Origin: Flavobacterium sp.
GTDB lineage: Bacteria > Bacteroidota > Bacteroidia > Flavobacteriales > Flavobacteriaceae
Reading direction: 5' to 3'
NCBI GenBank assembly: GCA_016787805.1
Contig: JAEUTY010000006.1
Location: 19,791-83,790, forward strand
Length of the DNA: 64,000 nt
Program-made: the position numbers and the translations under genes
The notes under the pieces: generated by a model
Seen by the model: only the letters and a program-made list of their open reading frames with translations
What the model was told of the DNA's origin: nothing
Databases searched by the model: none
Shown: positions 36,909-45,357 of the stretch, one piece after another
Position numbering within the stretch: position 1 is the first letter of the stretch
How the letters are laid out: the number at the start of each line of letters is the position of its first letter

Positions 36909-37994
36909 ATGAGGAAAATTTACTTGTTATTTGGGTTGGTTGCAACTTCACTTTTCGCACAAGATTACAAAGACACCAATGCTATTGAGGTCAATTTAAT
37001 GTCTGGTAATGTGTTGCCGCACACGCCCGATATGTATCATTTGCAATCGCATCCCGACGCCTTGATGCTGAGTTTTTCGCGCCAAACGCACGGAACCAAA
37101 GAATGGCATTCGGCCTATAATTTTCCGGATTACGGAGGTTATTTTTTATACCAAAACTTTAATCTTCCGGCATTAGGTGAAGCCTATGCAATAGGAATGC
37201 ACTATAATTTTTACTTTCTCAATCGCAACATTCAACTCAAACTATCGCAAGGTTTTGCCTATGTTACCAATCCGTATGATAAAGTTGAAAACAGCAAAAA
37301 CAAAGCTTTTGGAACTTCAATTTTAGACAACACTAATATTGGTTTAACGTACAATAAAAGCAATATTATTAAAGGTTTCGGACTCAATGCTGGAATCATG
37401 TTTTGCCATTATTCTAACGGAAGAACCAAGTCGCCCAATAGTGGAATCAACACATATTTGTTGAATTTAGGTGTCAATTACGATTTTGATGGAAAAAGCC
37501 AAAACAAAGACTCTATTGTAGATAAAAAACTGTTCCGAGAACCAATTCGATACAATTTTGTGGTGCGAAGTGGTGTTAATGAAAGCCCAATCATCAATAG
37601 CGGACAATATCCTTTTTACCACATCGGTTTTTACGCTGATAAACGTTTTGGACGAAAAAGCGCTCTCCAATTCGGAACCGAATTATTCTTAACCCAAAGT
37701 TTCAAAGACTTTATTCGCTATAAAGCCAATGCTTATCCTGAACTCAATATTGATCCCAACACCGATTACAAACGTGTAGGTTTGTTTGTAGGTCACGAAT
37801 TGTTTGTCAACCGCTTTTCAATCGAAGCGCAATTGGGTTATTACATTTATGATCCATTTAAAAATGAAATTTCAATCTACGATCGCGTGGGTTTGAAGTA
37901 CTATATTTCTAAGAAAATATTTGCAGGATTTACAATAAAAACGCATTTGTTTTTGGCCGAAGCACTCGAGTTTGGTGTTGGTGTACGTTTATAA
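36909..37994 (+). CDS. PagL-like outer-membrane lipid A deacylase family protein
   Basis: This 361-aa protein has a signal peptide (ending SLFAQ) and a beta-barrel-like remainder. The segment MFCHYSNGRTKSPNSGINTY matches the HxSN...PN.G.N signature of PagL-type lipid A 3-O-deacylases and related acyloxyacyl hydrolases, with the His-Ser pair as presumed catalytic residues. It would act on lipopolysaccharide in the outer membrane. It is longer than PagL of enteric bacteria, as is usual for Bacteroidota homologues. It is followed after 9 bases by a lipoprotein gene. Confidence 0.75.
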   Translation: MRKIYLLFGLVATSLFAQDYKDTNAIEVNLMSGNVLPHTPDMYHLQSHPDALMLSFSRQTHGTKEWHSAYNFPDYGGYFLYQNFNLPALGEAYAIGMHYNFYFLNRNIQLKLSQGFAYVTNPYDKVENSKNKAFGTSILDNTNIGLTYNKSNIIKGFGLNAGIMFCHYSNGRTKSPNSGINTYLLNLGVNYDFDGKSQNKDSIVDKKLFREPIRYNFVVRSGVNESPIINSGQYPFYHIGFYADKRFGRKSALQFGTELFLTQSFKDFIRYKANAYPELNIDPNTDYKRVGLFVGHELFVNRFSIEAQLGYYIYDPFKNEISIYDRVGLKYYISKKIFAGFTIKTHLFLAEALEFGVGVRL

Positions 37995-38003
37995 AATTAG
38001 ATT

Positions 38004-38756
38004 ATGAAAAAAATTGGGATTGTTTTAGTGGTTTTATTGGTTTTTATTTCGTGTGAAAAACCAAGCGATTGTGTTGAATCTACGGGCGATATTTTTGTCA
38101 AAGAAGTCGAAGTTACAGCTTTCAATCGATTGGAAGTTCATCCCGGAATTGCAGTTGTAATCACCGAAGGAACAGAGTACAAAGTGCAAATTCAAACGGG
38201 CGAAAATCTCATGGAAAACATCGAGGTGCGACAAGAAGGAACCAATTTAATTTTGCGCGATAACACAACCTGTAATTGGGTGCGCGAATTCGGACAAACA
38301 ACAGTCTACATCACAGCGCCCAATTTAGACGAAATTTATTCGAAAACCGAACGCACAATTAGTACAAACGGTGCCTTGACTTTCGACTTAAAAATTGTTT
38401 CCTTCGATTCCAATGCCGACGGTTTGGAAGGCGCAGGAACAGGCGATTTTATCATGCAATTCAATAGCGCCAATTTAGAAATAAACAGCAACAATGTGTC
38501 GCGTTTTTACTTGTCAGGAACCATTTCCAACTTAGCAACTTTCAATTTCTACGCAGGTGATAGCCGCATCGAAGCCGAAAATTTAATCGCACAAAAAATT
38601 CATGTGTTCCATCGCGGAACCAACGATATGACGGTTTTTCCGGTGCAAAGTATCACAGGAAATTTGTACAGCACAGGAAATTTAATTTGTAAAAATTATC
38701 CTGTAACGCCGCCTAATATAACAACGTATTACCAAGGTCAAGTGATTTTTAATTAG
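38004..38756 (+). CDS. Head-GIN domain (DUF2807) lipoprotein
   Basis: This 250-aa lipoprotein has a lipobox with Cys17 (VFISCEKP). The rest is a DUF2807 'head GIN' right-handed beta-helix-like domain, with FNRLEVHPGIAVVITEG and repeated short strands. Members are envelope proteins of Bacteroidota with no settled role. It lies 9 bases after the PagL-like gene, so the two are probably cotranscribed. Its stop codon TAG (38754-38756) overlaps the first bases of a family A repeat. Confidence 0.85.
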   Translation: MKKIGIVLVVLLVFISCEKPSDCVESTGDIFVKEVEVTAFNRLEVHPGIAVVITEGTEYKVQIQTGENLMENIEVRQEGTNLILRDNTTCNWVREFGQTTVYITAPNLDEIYSKTERTISTNGALTFDLKIVSFDSNADGLEGAGTGDFIMQFNSANLEINSNNVSRFYLSGTISNLATFNFYAGDSRIEAENLIAQKIHVFHRGTNDMTVFPVQSITGNLYSTGNLICKNYPVTPPNITTYYQGQVIFN

Positions 38757-38900
38757 AAGCTATTTCCTGCTATCCGTTACAAGTTTTTTGCACTCAAACC
38801 ATTTTTGTAAACGCAAAAAGAGCTTCCATTCGGTCGCTTTTTTACGCAACAAAAATTGGCTTTCCTTACAAAAAAGCTTTCCTCTACTATCAGGGCTAGG
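38755..38900 (+). repeat. Structured 3' repeat, family A, copy 3
   Basis: The ends are AGAAGCTATTTCC and CAGGGCTAGG. Internal arms CCATTTTTGT/ACAAAAATTGG and AAAAAG/CTTTTT surround the apex AGCTTCCATTCGGTCGCT. The first base pair of the element is part of the stop codon of the preceding gene. Confidence 0.75.
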
Positions 38901-38928
38901 TCAGTAGTGCTAAGAAAACAAACTGAAA

Positions 38929-38992
38929 ACTGCGACTGTGACTGCGACTGTGACTGTGACTGCGACTGCGACTGTGACTGTGACTGCGACTG
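38929..38992. repeat. Hexamer tandem array (ACTGYG)n
   Basis: Ten full copies of ACTGCG or ACTGTG in mixed order plus a partial copy lie just beyond the stop of gldA (minus). Shorter arrays of the same motif are at 52238-52255 and 61759-61776. Confidence 0.85.
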
Positions 38993-38996
38993 AAAA

Positions 38997-39899
38997 CTAT
39001 TTATTAGCCGTTTTTTCTCTGAAAATTTCTTCGAGGTTTTTGCTTTTCAAAGTTAGTTGTAGTGTTTTTAAACCGTTTTCTTGCGCAAAATCAAACAACG
39101 CCGAACGCATGTCGGTTTCAGTTTCAAAAGTCAATTCCCAAACATTGTCGCGGGTATTTTTATAGGAAGTCAAATCCGAAAGTGTACCAATTAATGCTTC
39201 GGTTACTGATTGGTCAAATTCAACTTCAATTACTTGAGTGGTAACATCCGAAACCAATTTGTCCAATTTCTTGTCGGTCACAATTTTCCCGTGGTCAATA
39301 ATGATTACACGATCGCAAATCGCTTCGACTTCTTGCATAATGTGTGTCGACAAAAAAACCGTTTTGTTTTTCCCTACATTTTTAATCACATTGCGAATTT
39401 CCACCAACTGATTCGGATCCAAACCTGTGGTTGGTTCATCCAAAATCAATACATCCGGATTGTGTAATAAAGCAGTTGCCAATCCAACTCTTTGACGGTA
39501 ACCTTTCGAAAGTTGACCAATTTTTTTGTGTTTTTCTGGAGTCAATCCTGTCAATTCAATTACTTCATCAATACGCGAGGCTGCAACCTTGTACACATCG
39601 GCATTGAATTCTAAATATTCTCTCACGTACAAATCCAAATACAACGGATTGTGCTCAGCCAAATAACCAACCGAAAGTTGAACTGCCTTCGGATTGTTGT
39701 TTACATCATTGCCATTTACAGAAGCGGTTCCTTCATCGGCAGTGATATAAGTGGTCAAAATTTTCATCAAAGTCGATTTTCCAGCGCCATTTGGACCCAA
39801 AAAACCTACAATTTCTCCTTTTTTTACCGAAAACGAAACCTTGTCTAACGCTTTTTGTGCGCCATAACTTTTGGAAATATTCTGAACTTCTATTGACAT
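38997..39899 (-). CDS. gldA: Gliding-motility ABC transporter ATPase GldA
   Basis: This 300-aa ABC-type ATPase carries Walker A GPNGAGKST (about residues 35-43), signature LSKGYRQR, Walker B VLILDEP and the switch His in FLSTHIMQEVEAI. The overall match, length and flavobacterial context fit GldA, the ATPase of the GldA-GldF-GldG transporter needed for gliding in Flavobacterium. gldF and gldG are not in this window, so it is separate from its partners, which is usual in this group. An assignment as another drug or lipid ABC exporter ATPase cannot be excluded. Confidence 0.85.
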   Translation of the reverse strand: MSIEVQNISKSYGAQKALDKVSFSVKKGEIVGFLGPNGAGKSTLMKILTTYITADEGTASVNGNDVNNNPKAVQLSVGYLAEHNPLYLDLYVREYLEFNADVYKVAASRIDEVIELTGLTPEKHKKIGQLSKGYRQRVGLATALLHNPDVLILDEPTTGLDPNQLVEIRNVIKNVGKNKTVFLSTHIMQEVEAICDRVIIIDHGKIVTDKKLDKLVSDVTTQVIEVEFDQSVTEALIGTLSDLTSYKNTRDNVWELTFETETDMRSALFDFAQENGLKTLQLTLKSKNLEEIFREKTANK

Positions 39900-40022
39900 A
39901 ATTTGATATTTAGAGCAAATGTACTAATTAATCTAGGAAATCTAAAATTGCGAAACAATACAACGATGAATCATAGTTTTTATGATTTCACGAAAACGAC
40001 TTCGTAACTTTTTTTGCTTTTT

Positions 40023-40054
40023 TTGTAGAAGTTTAACATTTTTTCCTATTTTAG
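40023..40054 (+). promoter_or_regulatory. Probable promoter of the aromatic leader transcript
   Basis: TTG (40023-40025), a 21-base gap and TATTTTAG (40047-40054, one mismatch to TAnnTTTG) would start RNA near 40061, about 12 bases before the leader ORF. Confidence 0.5.
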
Positions 40055-40072
40055 CAAAACAGAAAAACGATA

Positions 40073-40165
40073 ATGAATTCAAATTTCGCAACATATTACA
40101 ACTATTTCTTTTATTTCTTCTTCGGACAGAAAAAGGGATTGGTTTTGGTATATGTCAAAAAGTAA
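40073..40165 (+). CDS. Phe/Tyr-rich leader peptide of the aromatic operon
   Basis: This is a 30-codon ORF from ATG 40073 to TAA 40163. Codons 8-17 read YYNYFFYFFF, so nine of ten are aromatic, and the whole peptide has six Phe and five Tyr. It lies directly upstream of an intrinsic terminator and the pheA-aminotransferase-tyrA-DAHP synthase operon. A ribosome stalling here when Phe- or Tyr-tRNA is short would leave the antiterminator segment 40135-40146 free. It is too short for usual gene finders. The peptide itself probably has no function beyond being translated. Confidence 0.85.
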   Translation: MNSNFATYYNYFFYFFFGQKKGLVLVYVKK

Positions 40166-40194
40166 ATTTGAAACAACTATAAAAACTTAATCCC
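40135..40194 (+). promoter_or_regulatory. Antiterminator of the aromatic operon
   Basis: GGGATTGGTTTT (40135-40146, inside leader codons 21-25) can pair with AAAACTTAATCCC (40182-40194) with one bulged T. That pairing uses the 5' arm of the terminator stem (40189-40194), so the two structures exclude each other. Confidence 0.75.
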
Positions 40195-40217
40195 GATGCC
40201 AATCGGGATTTTTTTTT
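40189..40217 (+). terminator. Attenuator terminator before pheA
   Basis: AATCCCGAT (40189-40197) pairs perfectly with ATCGGGATT (40202-40210) around GCCA and runs into nine T. It ends 7 bases before the pheA ATG, so unless bypassed it stops the operon transcript. Confidence 0.9.
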
Positions 40218-40224
40218 GATTATA

Positions 40225-41058
40225 ATGAAAGAAAAAGTCGCCATACAAGGAATCAAAGGTTCATTTCACCATCAAGTTGCCTTGGAGTATTTCCAAGAAA
40301 ATATTGCTATTGATGAATGTTTGTCGTTTGAAGCAGTAGTCGATAGTTTGCTCAACAACCAATCGCAATTCGCAGTTATGGCAATCGAAAACTCTATCGC
40401 AGGTTCGATCATTCCGAATTACGCTTTGATAGATAAAAATAATTTGCACATTATTGGCGAATACTATTTGGATATTATACAGAATTTAATGGTACTCAAC
40501 GGTCAAAAGTTAGACGAAATTCATGAAGTACATTCGCATCCAATGGCGCTTTTGCAATGCATGGATTTTTTGAAAAAGCAATCGCACATCAAATTGGTAG
40601 AGGACAAGGATACTGCTGAAACCGCGCGACGCATTCATCAAAATCAGTTGAAAGGAATCGCCGCAATTGGAAGCAAAGTCGCCGCCAAACTCTATGATTT
40701 GTCAATTGTTGCTCCCGAAATTCAAACCGTAAACAACAACAAAACGCGTTTTTTTATTATTAGCCAACAACCCAATTTACTTGCCAAAGAGCTTATCAAT
40801 AAAGCCTCATTAAAATTTGAATTGGAAGATACACCAGGAAGTTTGGCTGCTGTATTGAATGTAATGACGAATTGCAAATTGAATCTGACTAAAATCCAAT
40901 CCATGCCAATTATCGAAACGCCTTTTCAATATTCCTTTTTTGTGGATGTCGTTTTTGAAAAATACAAGCATTACGAAAAGGCGGTTAAAATTTTAGAGCT
41001 AATGACTAGCCATTTCAAGGTTTTAGGCGAATACAATAACCGATTGCAAATTGACTAA
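40225..41058 (+). CDS. pheA: Prephenate dehydratase
   Basis: Prephenate dehydratase converts prephenate to phenylpyruvate, the committed step to phenylalanine. The 277-aa protein starts MKEKVAIQGIKGSFHHQVAL, has AIENSIAGSIIPNYALI, the catalytic-loop region NKTRFFIIS, and a C-terminal ACT domain (LKFELEDTPGSLAAVLNVM) for feedback by Phe. No chorismate mutase is fused here; that activity is on the DAHP synthase gene downstream. ATG 40225 is used; TTG 40216 would lie in the terminator T-run. It is the first gene after the Phe/Tyr attenuator. Confidence 0.94.
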   Translation: MKEKVAIQGIKGSFHHQVALEYFQENIAIDECLSFEAVVDSLLNNQSQFAVMAIENSIAGSIIPNYALIDKNNLHIIGEYYLDIIQNLMVLNGQKLDEIHEVHSHPMALLQCMDFLKKQSHIKLVEDKDTAETARRIHQNQLKGIAAIGSKVAAKLYDLSIVAPEIQTVNNNKTRFFIISQQPNLLAKELINKASLKFELEDTPGSLAAVLNVMTNCKLNLTKIQSMPIIETPFQYSFFVDVVFEKYKHYEKAVKILELMTSHFKVLGEYNNRLQID

Positions 41059-41077
41059 TTTCCAAATTGACACATAA

Positions 41078-42262
41078 ATGATTACAACAGCCCAACGATT
41101 AGATAGTGTTCAAGAATACTACTTTTCTAAAAAATTACGCGAAGTCAATCAGTTGATTGCAAAAGGAAAACCGATTATCAATATGGGAATTGGAAGCCCA
41201 GATTTGGCTCCTCATTCTTCTGTAATTGTAGCGATTCAGAACGCCATGTTTGATACCAAAGCGCACGAATATCAAAGTTATCAAGGTATTCCCGAGTTGC
41301 GCCAAGGTTTTGCATCTTTTTATCAAAATCATTTTGGTGTAAATTTGGATTGGAATTCTGAAATTTTACCGCTCATGGGTTCCAAAGAAGGAATCATGCA
41401 CATTGCCATGGCTTTTTTAAACGAAGGCGATCATGTGCTTATCCCAAATCCGGGTTATCCAACTTATGCTTCAGTAACCGAATTAGTGCAAGCGAAACCT
41501 GTTTTTTACGATTTGAACGAAACCAACAATTGGCTTCCTGATTTTGATCAATTAGAGCAACTCGATTTGTCGAAAGTTAAATTGATGTGGGTCAATTATC
41601 CGCACATGCCTTCGGGCGCGAATGCTACGCTTGAGTTGTACGAGCAATTAATTGGCTTTGGGAAAAAACATAATATTTTAATTGTCAATGATAATCCGTA
41701 TAGTTTTGTTTTAAACAATCATCCGCTTTCAATTTTACAAGTTGCTGATGCCAAAGAAATAGCGATTGAACTCAATTCGTTGAGCAAAACTTACAATATG
41801 GCTGGTTGGCGTGTTGGAATGGTTTCTGGCAAAAATGAATTCATCGACGCCATTCTGAAAGTAAAAAGCAATATGGATAGCGGTATGTTTTATGGTATTC
41901 AAAAAGGAGCAATTGCAGCTTTAAAATTAGGAAATGATTGGTTTGAAAGTCAAAACAAAGTATACCAAAAAAGGCGCGATTTGCTCGTAGAATTGGCTGA
42001 AAGTTTGGGTTGTACAGTCGACAAAAAAGCAGTTGGATTGTTTGTTTGGGCAAAATTATCAACCGGAATTTCTTCAGAAGAAATGATTGACGATTTATTG
42101 TACAATAAAGATTTGTTTGTCGCGCCAGGCACTATTTTTGGAAGCAATGGCGAAGGTTATATTCGGTTTTCGTTGTGCGTGAAAGAAGATCAAATTAAGG
42201 AAGCGATTCGCCGTTGTAATGCAGAAAAAAGATTAACCATCGACTTAAATATAGAAATTTAA
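41078..42262 (+). CDS. Class I/II pyridoxal-phosphate aminotransferase (aromatic)
   Basis: This 394-aa fold-type I aminotransferase has MGIGSPDLAPHSS, the cofactor region GSKEGIMHIAMAFL, IPNPGYPTYASV, and the PLP Lys in LNSLSKTYNMAGWRVG. Its position between pheA and tyrA indicates that it transaminates phenylpyruvate and 4-hydroxyphenylpyruvate to Phe and Tyr. By sequence alone, an LL-diaminopimelate or other aminotransferase role is possible. It lies 19 bases after pheA and 4 before tyrA. Confidence 0.88.
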   Translation: MITTAQRLDSVQEYYFSKKLREVNQLIAKGKPIINMGIGSPDLAPHSSVIVAIQNAMFDTKAHEYQSYQGIPELRQGFASFYQNHFGVNLDWNSEILPLMGSKEGIMHIAMAFLNEGDHVLIPNPGYPTYASVTELVQAKPVFYDLNETNNWLPDFDQLEQLDLSKVKLMWVNYPHMPSGANATLELYEQLIGFGKKHNILIVNDNPYSFVLNNHPLSILQVADAKEIAIELNSLSKTYNMAGWRVGMVSGKNEFIDAILKVKSNMDSGMFYGIQKGAIAALKLGNDWFESQNKVYQKRRDLLVELAESLGCTVDKKAVGLFVWAKLSTGISSEEMIDDLLYNKDLFVAPGTIFGSNGEGYIRFSLCVKEDQIKEAIRRCNAEKRLTIDLNIEI

Positions 42263-42266
42263 CATC

Positions 42267-43106
42267 ATGAATATATTCATCATCGGAACCGGATTAATTG
42301 GCGGATCAATGGCTTTAGACATTCAGTCCCTATATGATAACGCCGTTTTATTTGGCATCGATTCCAACCAAAATCATTTGGATCAAGCCTTGCAACTCGG
42401 TATTATTCATCAAAAAGCAAGTATAAACGACTTAATCAATGCTGATTTTGTTATTTTGGCTGTGCCAGTTGACATTGCTTTAGTAATTTTGCCAGAGATT
42501 TTGGATGCTATTGGAGAAGAAACCTTGGTTTTTGACGTAGGTTCAACCAAATTACCGATTTGTGAAGTGGTTGAAAATCATCCAAATCGACGCAATTTTA
42601 TGGCTTGTCATCCCATTGCAGGAACCGAATTTTCTGGTCCAAAAGCGGCGGTGAAAGGTTTGTTTGAAGGCAAAACCAATATCATTTGTGAAGTAGAAAA
42701 AACCACGTTCAAATTGCAAGAAAAAGGAATGGATTTGTTTCGAAAGTTGGGCATGCGCATTCGGTATATGAACCCGAAATCACACGACAAACACATTGCT
42801 TATGTATCGCATTTATCGCACATTAGTTCGTTTATGCTGGGAAAAACAGTCATTGAAAAAGAAAAAGATGAACAAGATATTTTCGATATGGCGGGTTCAG
42901 GATTTGAAAGCACAGTGCGTTTGGCCAAGAGTTCGCCCGAAATGTGGACACCAATTTTCAAGCAAAACAAAAAACAAGTCGTCAAATCATTGGAAGAATA
43001 CATATTGAATTTAACGCATTTCAAAGAATTAATTGAAAATGATAATTACGAAGAAGTGTACAATGAAATGCAAAATACGAATCGAATTAAAGAGATATTA
43101 AAATAG
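42267..43106 (+). CDS. tyrA: Prephenate dehydrogenase
   Basis: Prephenate dehydrogenase oxidatively decarboxylates prephenate to 4-hydroxyphenylpyruvate for tyrosine. The 279-aa protein has an N-terminal Rossmann fold (IIGTGLIGGSMALDI), then VFDVGSTK, the conserved ACHPIAGTEFSGP and the helical domain with HDKHIAYVSHLSHISSFML. No ACT domain is present, so feedback must come elsewhere. It is directly after the aminotransferase gene. Confidence 0.94.
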   Translation: MNIFIIGTGLIGGSMALDIQSLYDNAVLFGIDSNQNHLDQALQLGIIHQKASINDLINADFVILAVPVDIALVILPEILDAIGEETLVFDVGSTKLPICEVVENHPNRRNFMACHPIAGTEFSGPKAAVKGLFEGKTNIICEVEKTTFKLQEKGMDLFRKLGMRIRYMNPKSHDKHIAYVSHLSHISSFMLGKTVIEKEKDEQDIFDMAGSGFESTVRLAKSSPEMWTPIFKQNKKQVVKSLEEYILNLTHFKELIENDNYEEVYNEMQNTNRIKEILK

Positions 43107-43136
43107 CAATCAGCAATCAGCTTTTAGCAGTAATAT

Positions 43137-43175
43137 TAAAGCTAAAAGCTAAAGGCTAAAAGCTAAAAGCTAAAA
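43137..43175 (+). repeat. Tandem AAAGCTAAAAGC repeat in the operon
   Basis: Five imperfect copies of AAAGCT(A)AA lie in the 71-base gap between tyrA and the DAHP synthase gene. A GCTTTTAGC just upstream is complementary to them, so a hairpin can form. Confidence 0.6.
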
Positions 43176-43177
43176 AT

Positions 43178-44260
43178 ATGGAAAACAACAAAGAAATGAG
43201 AACATGGCTCAACGAGTTCAATTTACCGCATCCGTTGGTAATTGCTGGGCCATGCAGTGCTGAAACAGAAGAACAAGTAATGCAAATTGCGCGCGAATTG
43301 AAAGATTCAAAAGTGTCGATTTTTAGAGCTGGAATTTGGAAACCGCGTACGCGTCCGGGCGGATTTGAAGGTGTGGGCGAAATCGGACTCAAATGGTTGC
43401 AAAAAGCTAAAGCCGAAACTGGTTTGTTGATGGCAATTGAAGTAGCAACTGCTGCTCACGTCAAATTGGCTTTGGAACACGATATTGATGTGTTGTGGAT
43501 TGGAGCGCGAACAACAGTTAATCCTTTTGCTGTGCAAGAAATTGCAGATGCTTTGCAAAACACCGATAAAATTGTATTGGTCAAAAATCCAGTCAACCCT
43601 GATTTGGCTTTGTGGATTGGTGGTGTAGAAAGGTTGTACAATGCCAATATCAAAAAATTAGGTGTCATTCATCGTGGATTTTCAACCTACGAAAAAACCA
43701 AATACCGTAACAATCCTGAGTGGCAAATTGCAATTGATTTTCAAAATCGTTTTCCGGATATTCCGCTCATTATTGATCCATCGCACATTACAGGTAATCG
43801 CGAAATGATTTTTCAAGTCACGCAAGAAGCACTCGATTTGAATTACGATGGAATGATTATCGAAACACACATTGATCCTGATAACGCTTGGAGCGACGCA
43901 GCACAGCAAGTAACGCCTGAGCGTTTGAAAAAAATCATCTTCGATTTGACCATTCGTAAAGCAACCGATGATGCCGATGATTACCAACAACGATTGAATA
44001 AATTGCGTACCAAAATCGATGAGTTTGATGCCAAATTGTTGGATGTAATTGGCAAACGAATGAAAGTTTCTGAAAATATTGGTGCGTTGAAGAAAGAAAA
44101 AAATGTTGCCGTTCTACAAAACAAACGTTGGAACGAAATTTTGGATAAAATGATTAGTGACGGAAGCCAAAAAGGATTGAGTGAAGAATTTATTATTCAG
44201 TTTTTCAAGGCCATTCACCAAGAAAGTATTGCACATCAGGAGAAAATATTTAATCAATAA
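43178..44260 (+). CDS. DAHP synthase fused to chorismate mutase
   Basis: This 360-aa bifunctional protein has an N-terminal 3-deoxy-7-phosphoheptulonate synthase of the beta type (VIAGPCSAETEEQVMQIA, FRAGIWKPRTRPGGFEG, LIIDPSHITGNR) and a C-terminal AroQ-type chorismate mutase (about residues 270-355, LNKLRTKIDEFDAKLLDVIG). It makes the first committed shikimate-pathway metabolite and also prephenate, so one protein links entry and branch point of Phe/Tyr synthesis. The mutase may act as the allosteric sensor, as in other such fusions. It is last in the attenuated operon. Confidence 0.94.
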   Translation: MENNKEMRTWLNEFNLPHPLVIAGPCSAETEEQVMQIARELKDSKVSIFRAGIWKPRTRPGGFEGVGEIGLKWLQKAKAETGLLMAIEVATAAHVKLALEHDIDVLWIGARTTVNPFAVQEIADALQNTDKIVLVKNPVNPDLALWIGGVERLYNANIKKLGVIHRGFSTYEKTKYRNNPEWQIAIDFQNRFPDIPLIIDPSHITGNREMIFQVTQEALDLNYDGMIIETHIDPDNAWSDAAQQVTPERLKKIIFDLTIRKATDDADDYQQRLNKLRTKIDEFDAKLLDVIGKRMKVSENIGALKKEKNVAVLQNKRWNEILDKMISDGSQKGLSEEFIIQFFKAIHQESIAHQEKIFNQ

Positions 44261-44269
44261 TTGATTATG

Positions 44270-44341
44270 AATTTCAAATTACGAATGGTGTATTGTAAAT
44301 TAGTTGTAATTTTGCTTTTCGCAATTCGTAATTTTGAAATT
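44270..44341 (+). repeat. Inverted repeat between DAHP synthase and rsgA
   Basis: AATTTCAAATTACGAAT (44270-44286) is complementary to ATTCGTAATTTTGAAATT (44324-44341) with one offset. It could end the operon transcript in a long stem, but no T run follows. Confidence 0.5.
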
Positions 44342-44351
44342 GTAATTGAAT

Positions 44352-45329
44352 ATGACAGGAATAGTTTATAAATCGACAGGAAGTTATTACACTGTAAAAA
44401 CTGAAGAAAATCAGGTTTATGAATGTCGTATTAAAGGCAAGTTTCGCATCAAAGGAATCAAAAGTACCAATCCAATTGCAGTAGGTGATATCGTCGATTT
44501 TGAGTTGGATAATACAACCGATGAAGAAATTGGACAAATTCACCACATTCACGATAGAAAAAATTACATTGTTCGAAAATCAGTCAATCTTTCCAAACAA
44601 ACCCACATTATTGCAGCCAATATTGATGTGGTTTTTTTGTTGATTACGATTAATAATCCGCCAACAACTACGAGTTTTATTGATCGTTTTTTGGTCACTG
44701 CCGAAGCTTACGGAATCGAAGCCGTTTTGATTTTTAATAAAATTGACACTTACGACCAAGCCATGCAAGACGAACAATTGTACTTACAGTATATTTATTC
44801 GCAAATAGGCTACAAATGCATTAGAGTTTCCGCTCAGGAAGGCAAAGGAATTGAGCAGTTAAAAGAGATGATGAAGGAAAAAGTGTCGATGTTTTCTGGG
44901 CATTCAGGTGTTGGAAAATCGACCTTGGTCAACGCATTAGAACCTTCCTTACAATTAAAAACCAAAACCATTTCGGAACAAAGCAAGCAAGGTCAGCATA
45001 CAACGACTTTTGCGGAAATGTATGATTTGTCGTTTGCTGCCAAAATTATCGACACACCTGGAATCAAAGGTTTCGGAATTGTGGACATGGAAAAGGAAGA
45101 AATCAGTGGGTTTTTTCCTGAGTTTTTCAAATTGAAAAACCAATGCAAATTCAACAATTGTTTGCACAAAGACGAACCGCATTGCGCCATCAAAAAAGCA
45201 TTAGAAGAAGACAAAATAGCTTGGTCGCGGTACAATAGTTATTTAAAAATTTTAGAAGGTGATGATGAACATTACCGAACCGATATTTACAACGACGACC
45301 GCATTGCCAGCGACGAAACAAGAAAATAA
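44352..45329 (+). CDS. rsgA: Ribosome small-subunit-dependent GTPase RsgA
   Basis: RsgA is a circularly permuted GTPase that helps mature the 30S subunit. The 325-aa protein has an N-terminal OB fold, then the permuted GTPase with G4 FNKIDTYD before G1 GHSGVGKSTLVNAL and G3 DTPGIKGFG, and a C-terminal zinc site with CKFNNCLHKDEPHC. The ATG at 44352 is preferred to TTG 44346. It lies 28 bases before dtd, so the two may be cotranscribed. Confidence 0.95.
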   Translation: MTGIVYKSTGSYYTVKTEENQVYECRIKGKFRIKGIKSTNPIAVGDIVDFELDNTTDEEIGQIHHIHDRKNYIVRKSVNLSKQTHIIAANIDVVFLLITINNPPTTTSFIDRFLVTAEAYGIEAVLIFNKIDTYDQAMQDEQLYLQYIYSQIGYKCIRVSAQEGKGIEQLKEMMKEKVSMFSGHSGVGKSTLVNALEPSLQLKTKTISEQSKQGQHTTTFAEMYDLSFAAKIIDTPGIKGFGIVDMEKEEISGFFPEFFKLKNQCKFNNCLHKDEPHCAIKKALEEDKIAWSRYNSYLKILEGDDEHYRTDIYNDDRIASDETRK

Positions 45330-45357
45330 TTCTAACTTCTGATTTCTAATTTCAAAA

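Noticed and set aside
38929-38992. CRISPR-like array
   Set aside because: Units are six bases with no spacers, and no cas genes are near.
38938-39165. Thr/Ala/Val-rich frame over the ACTGYG array
   Set aside because: It is a translation of the hexamer repeat running antisense into gldA.
39982-40182. 66-codon plus-strand frame before pheA
   Set aside because: It crosses the promoter and the leader in another frame, has no family features, and the 40073-40165 frame explains the region better.
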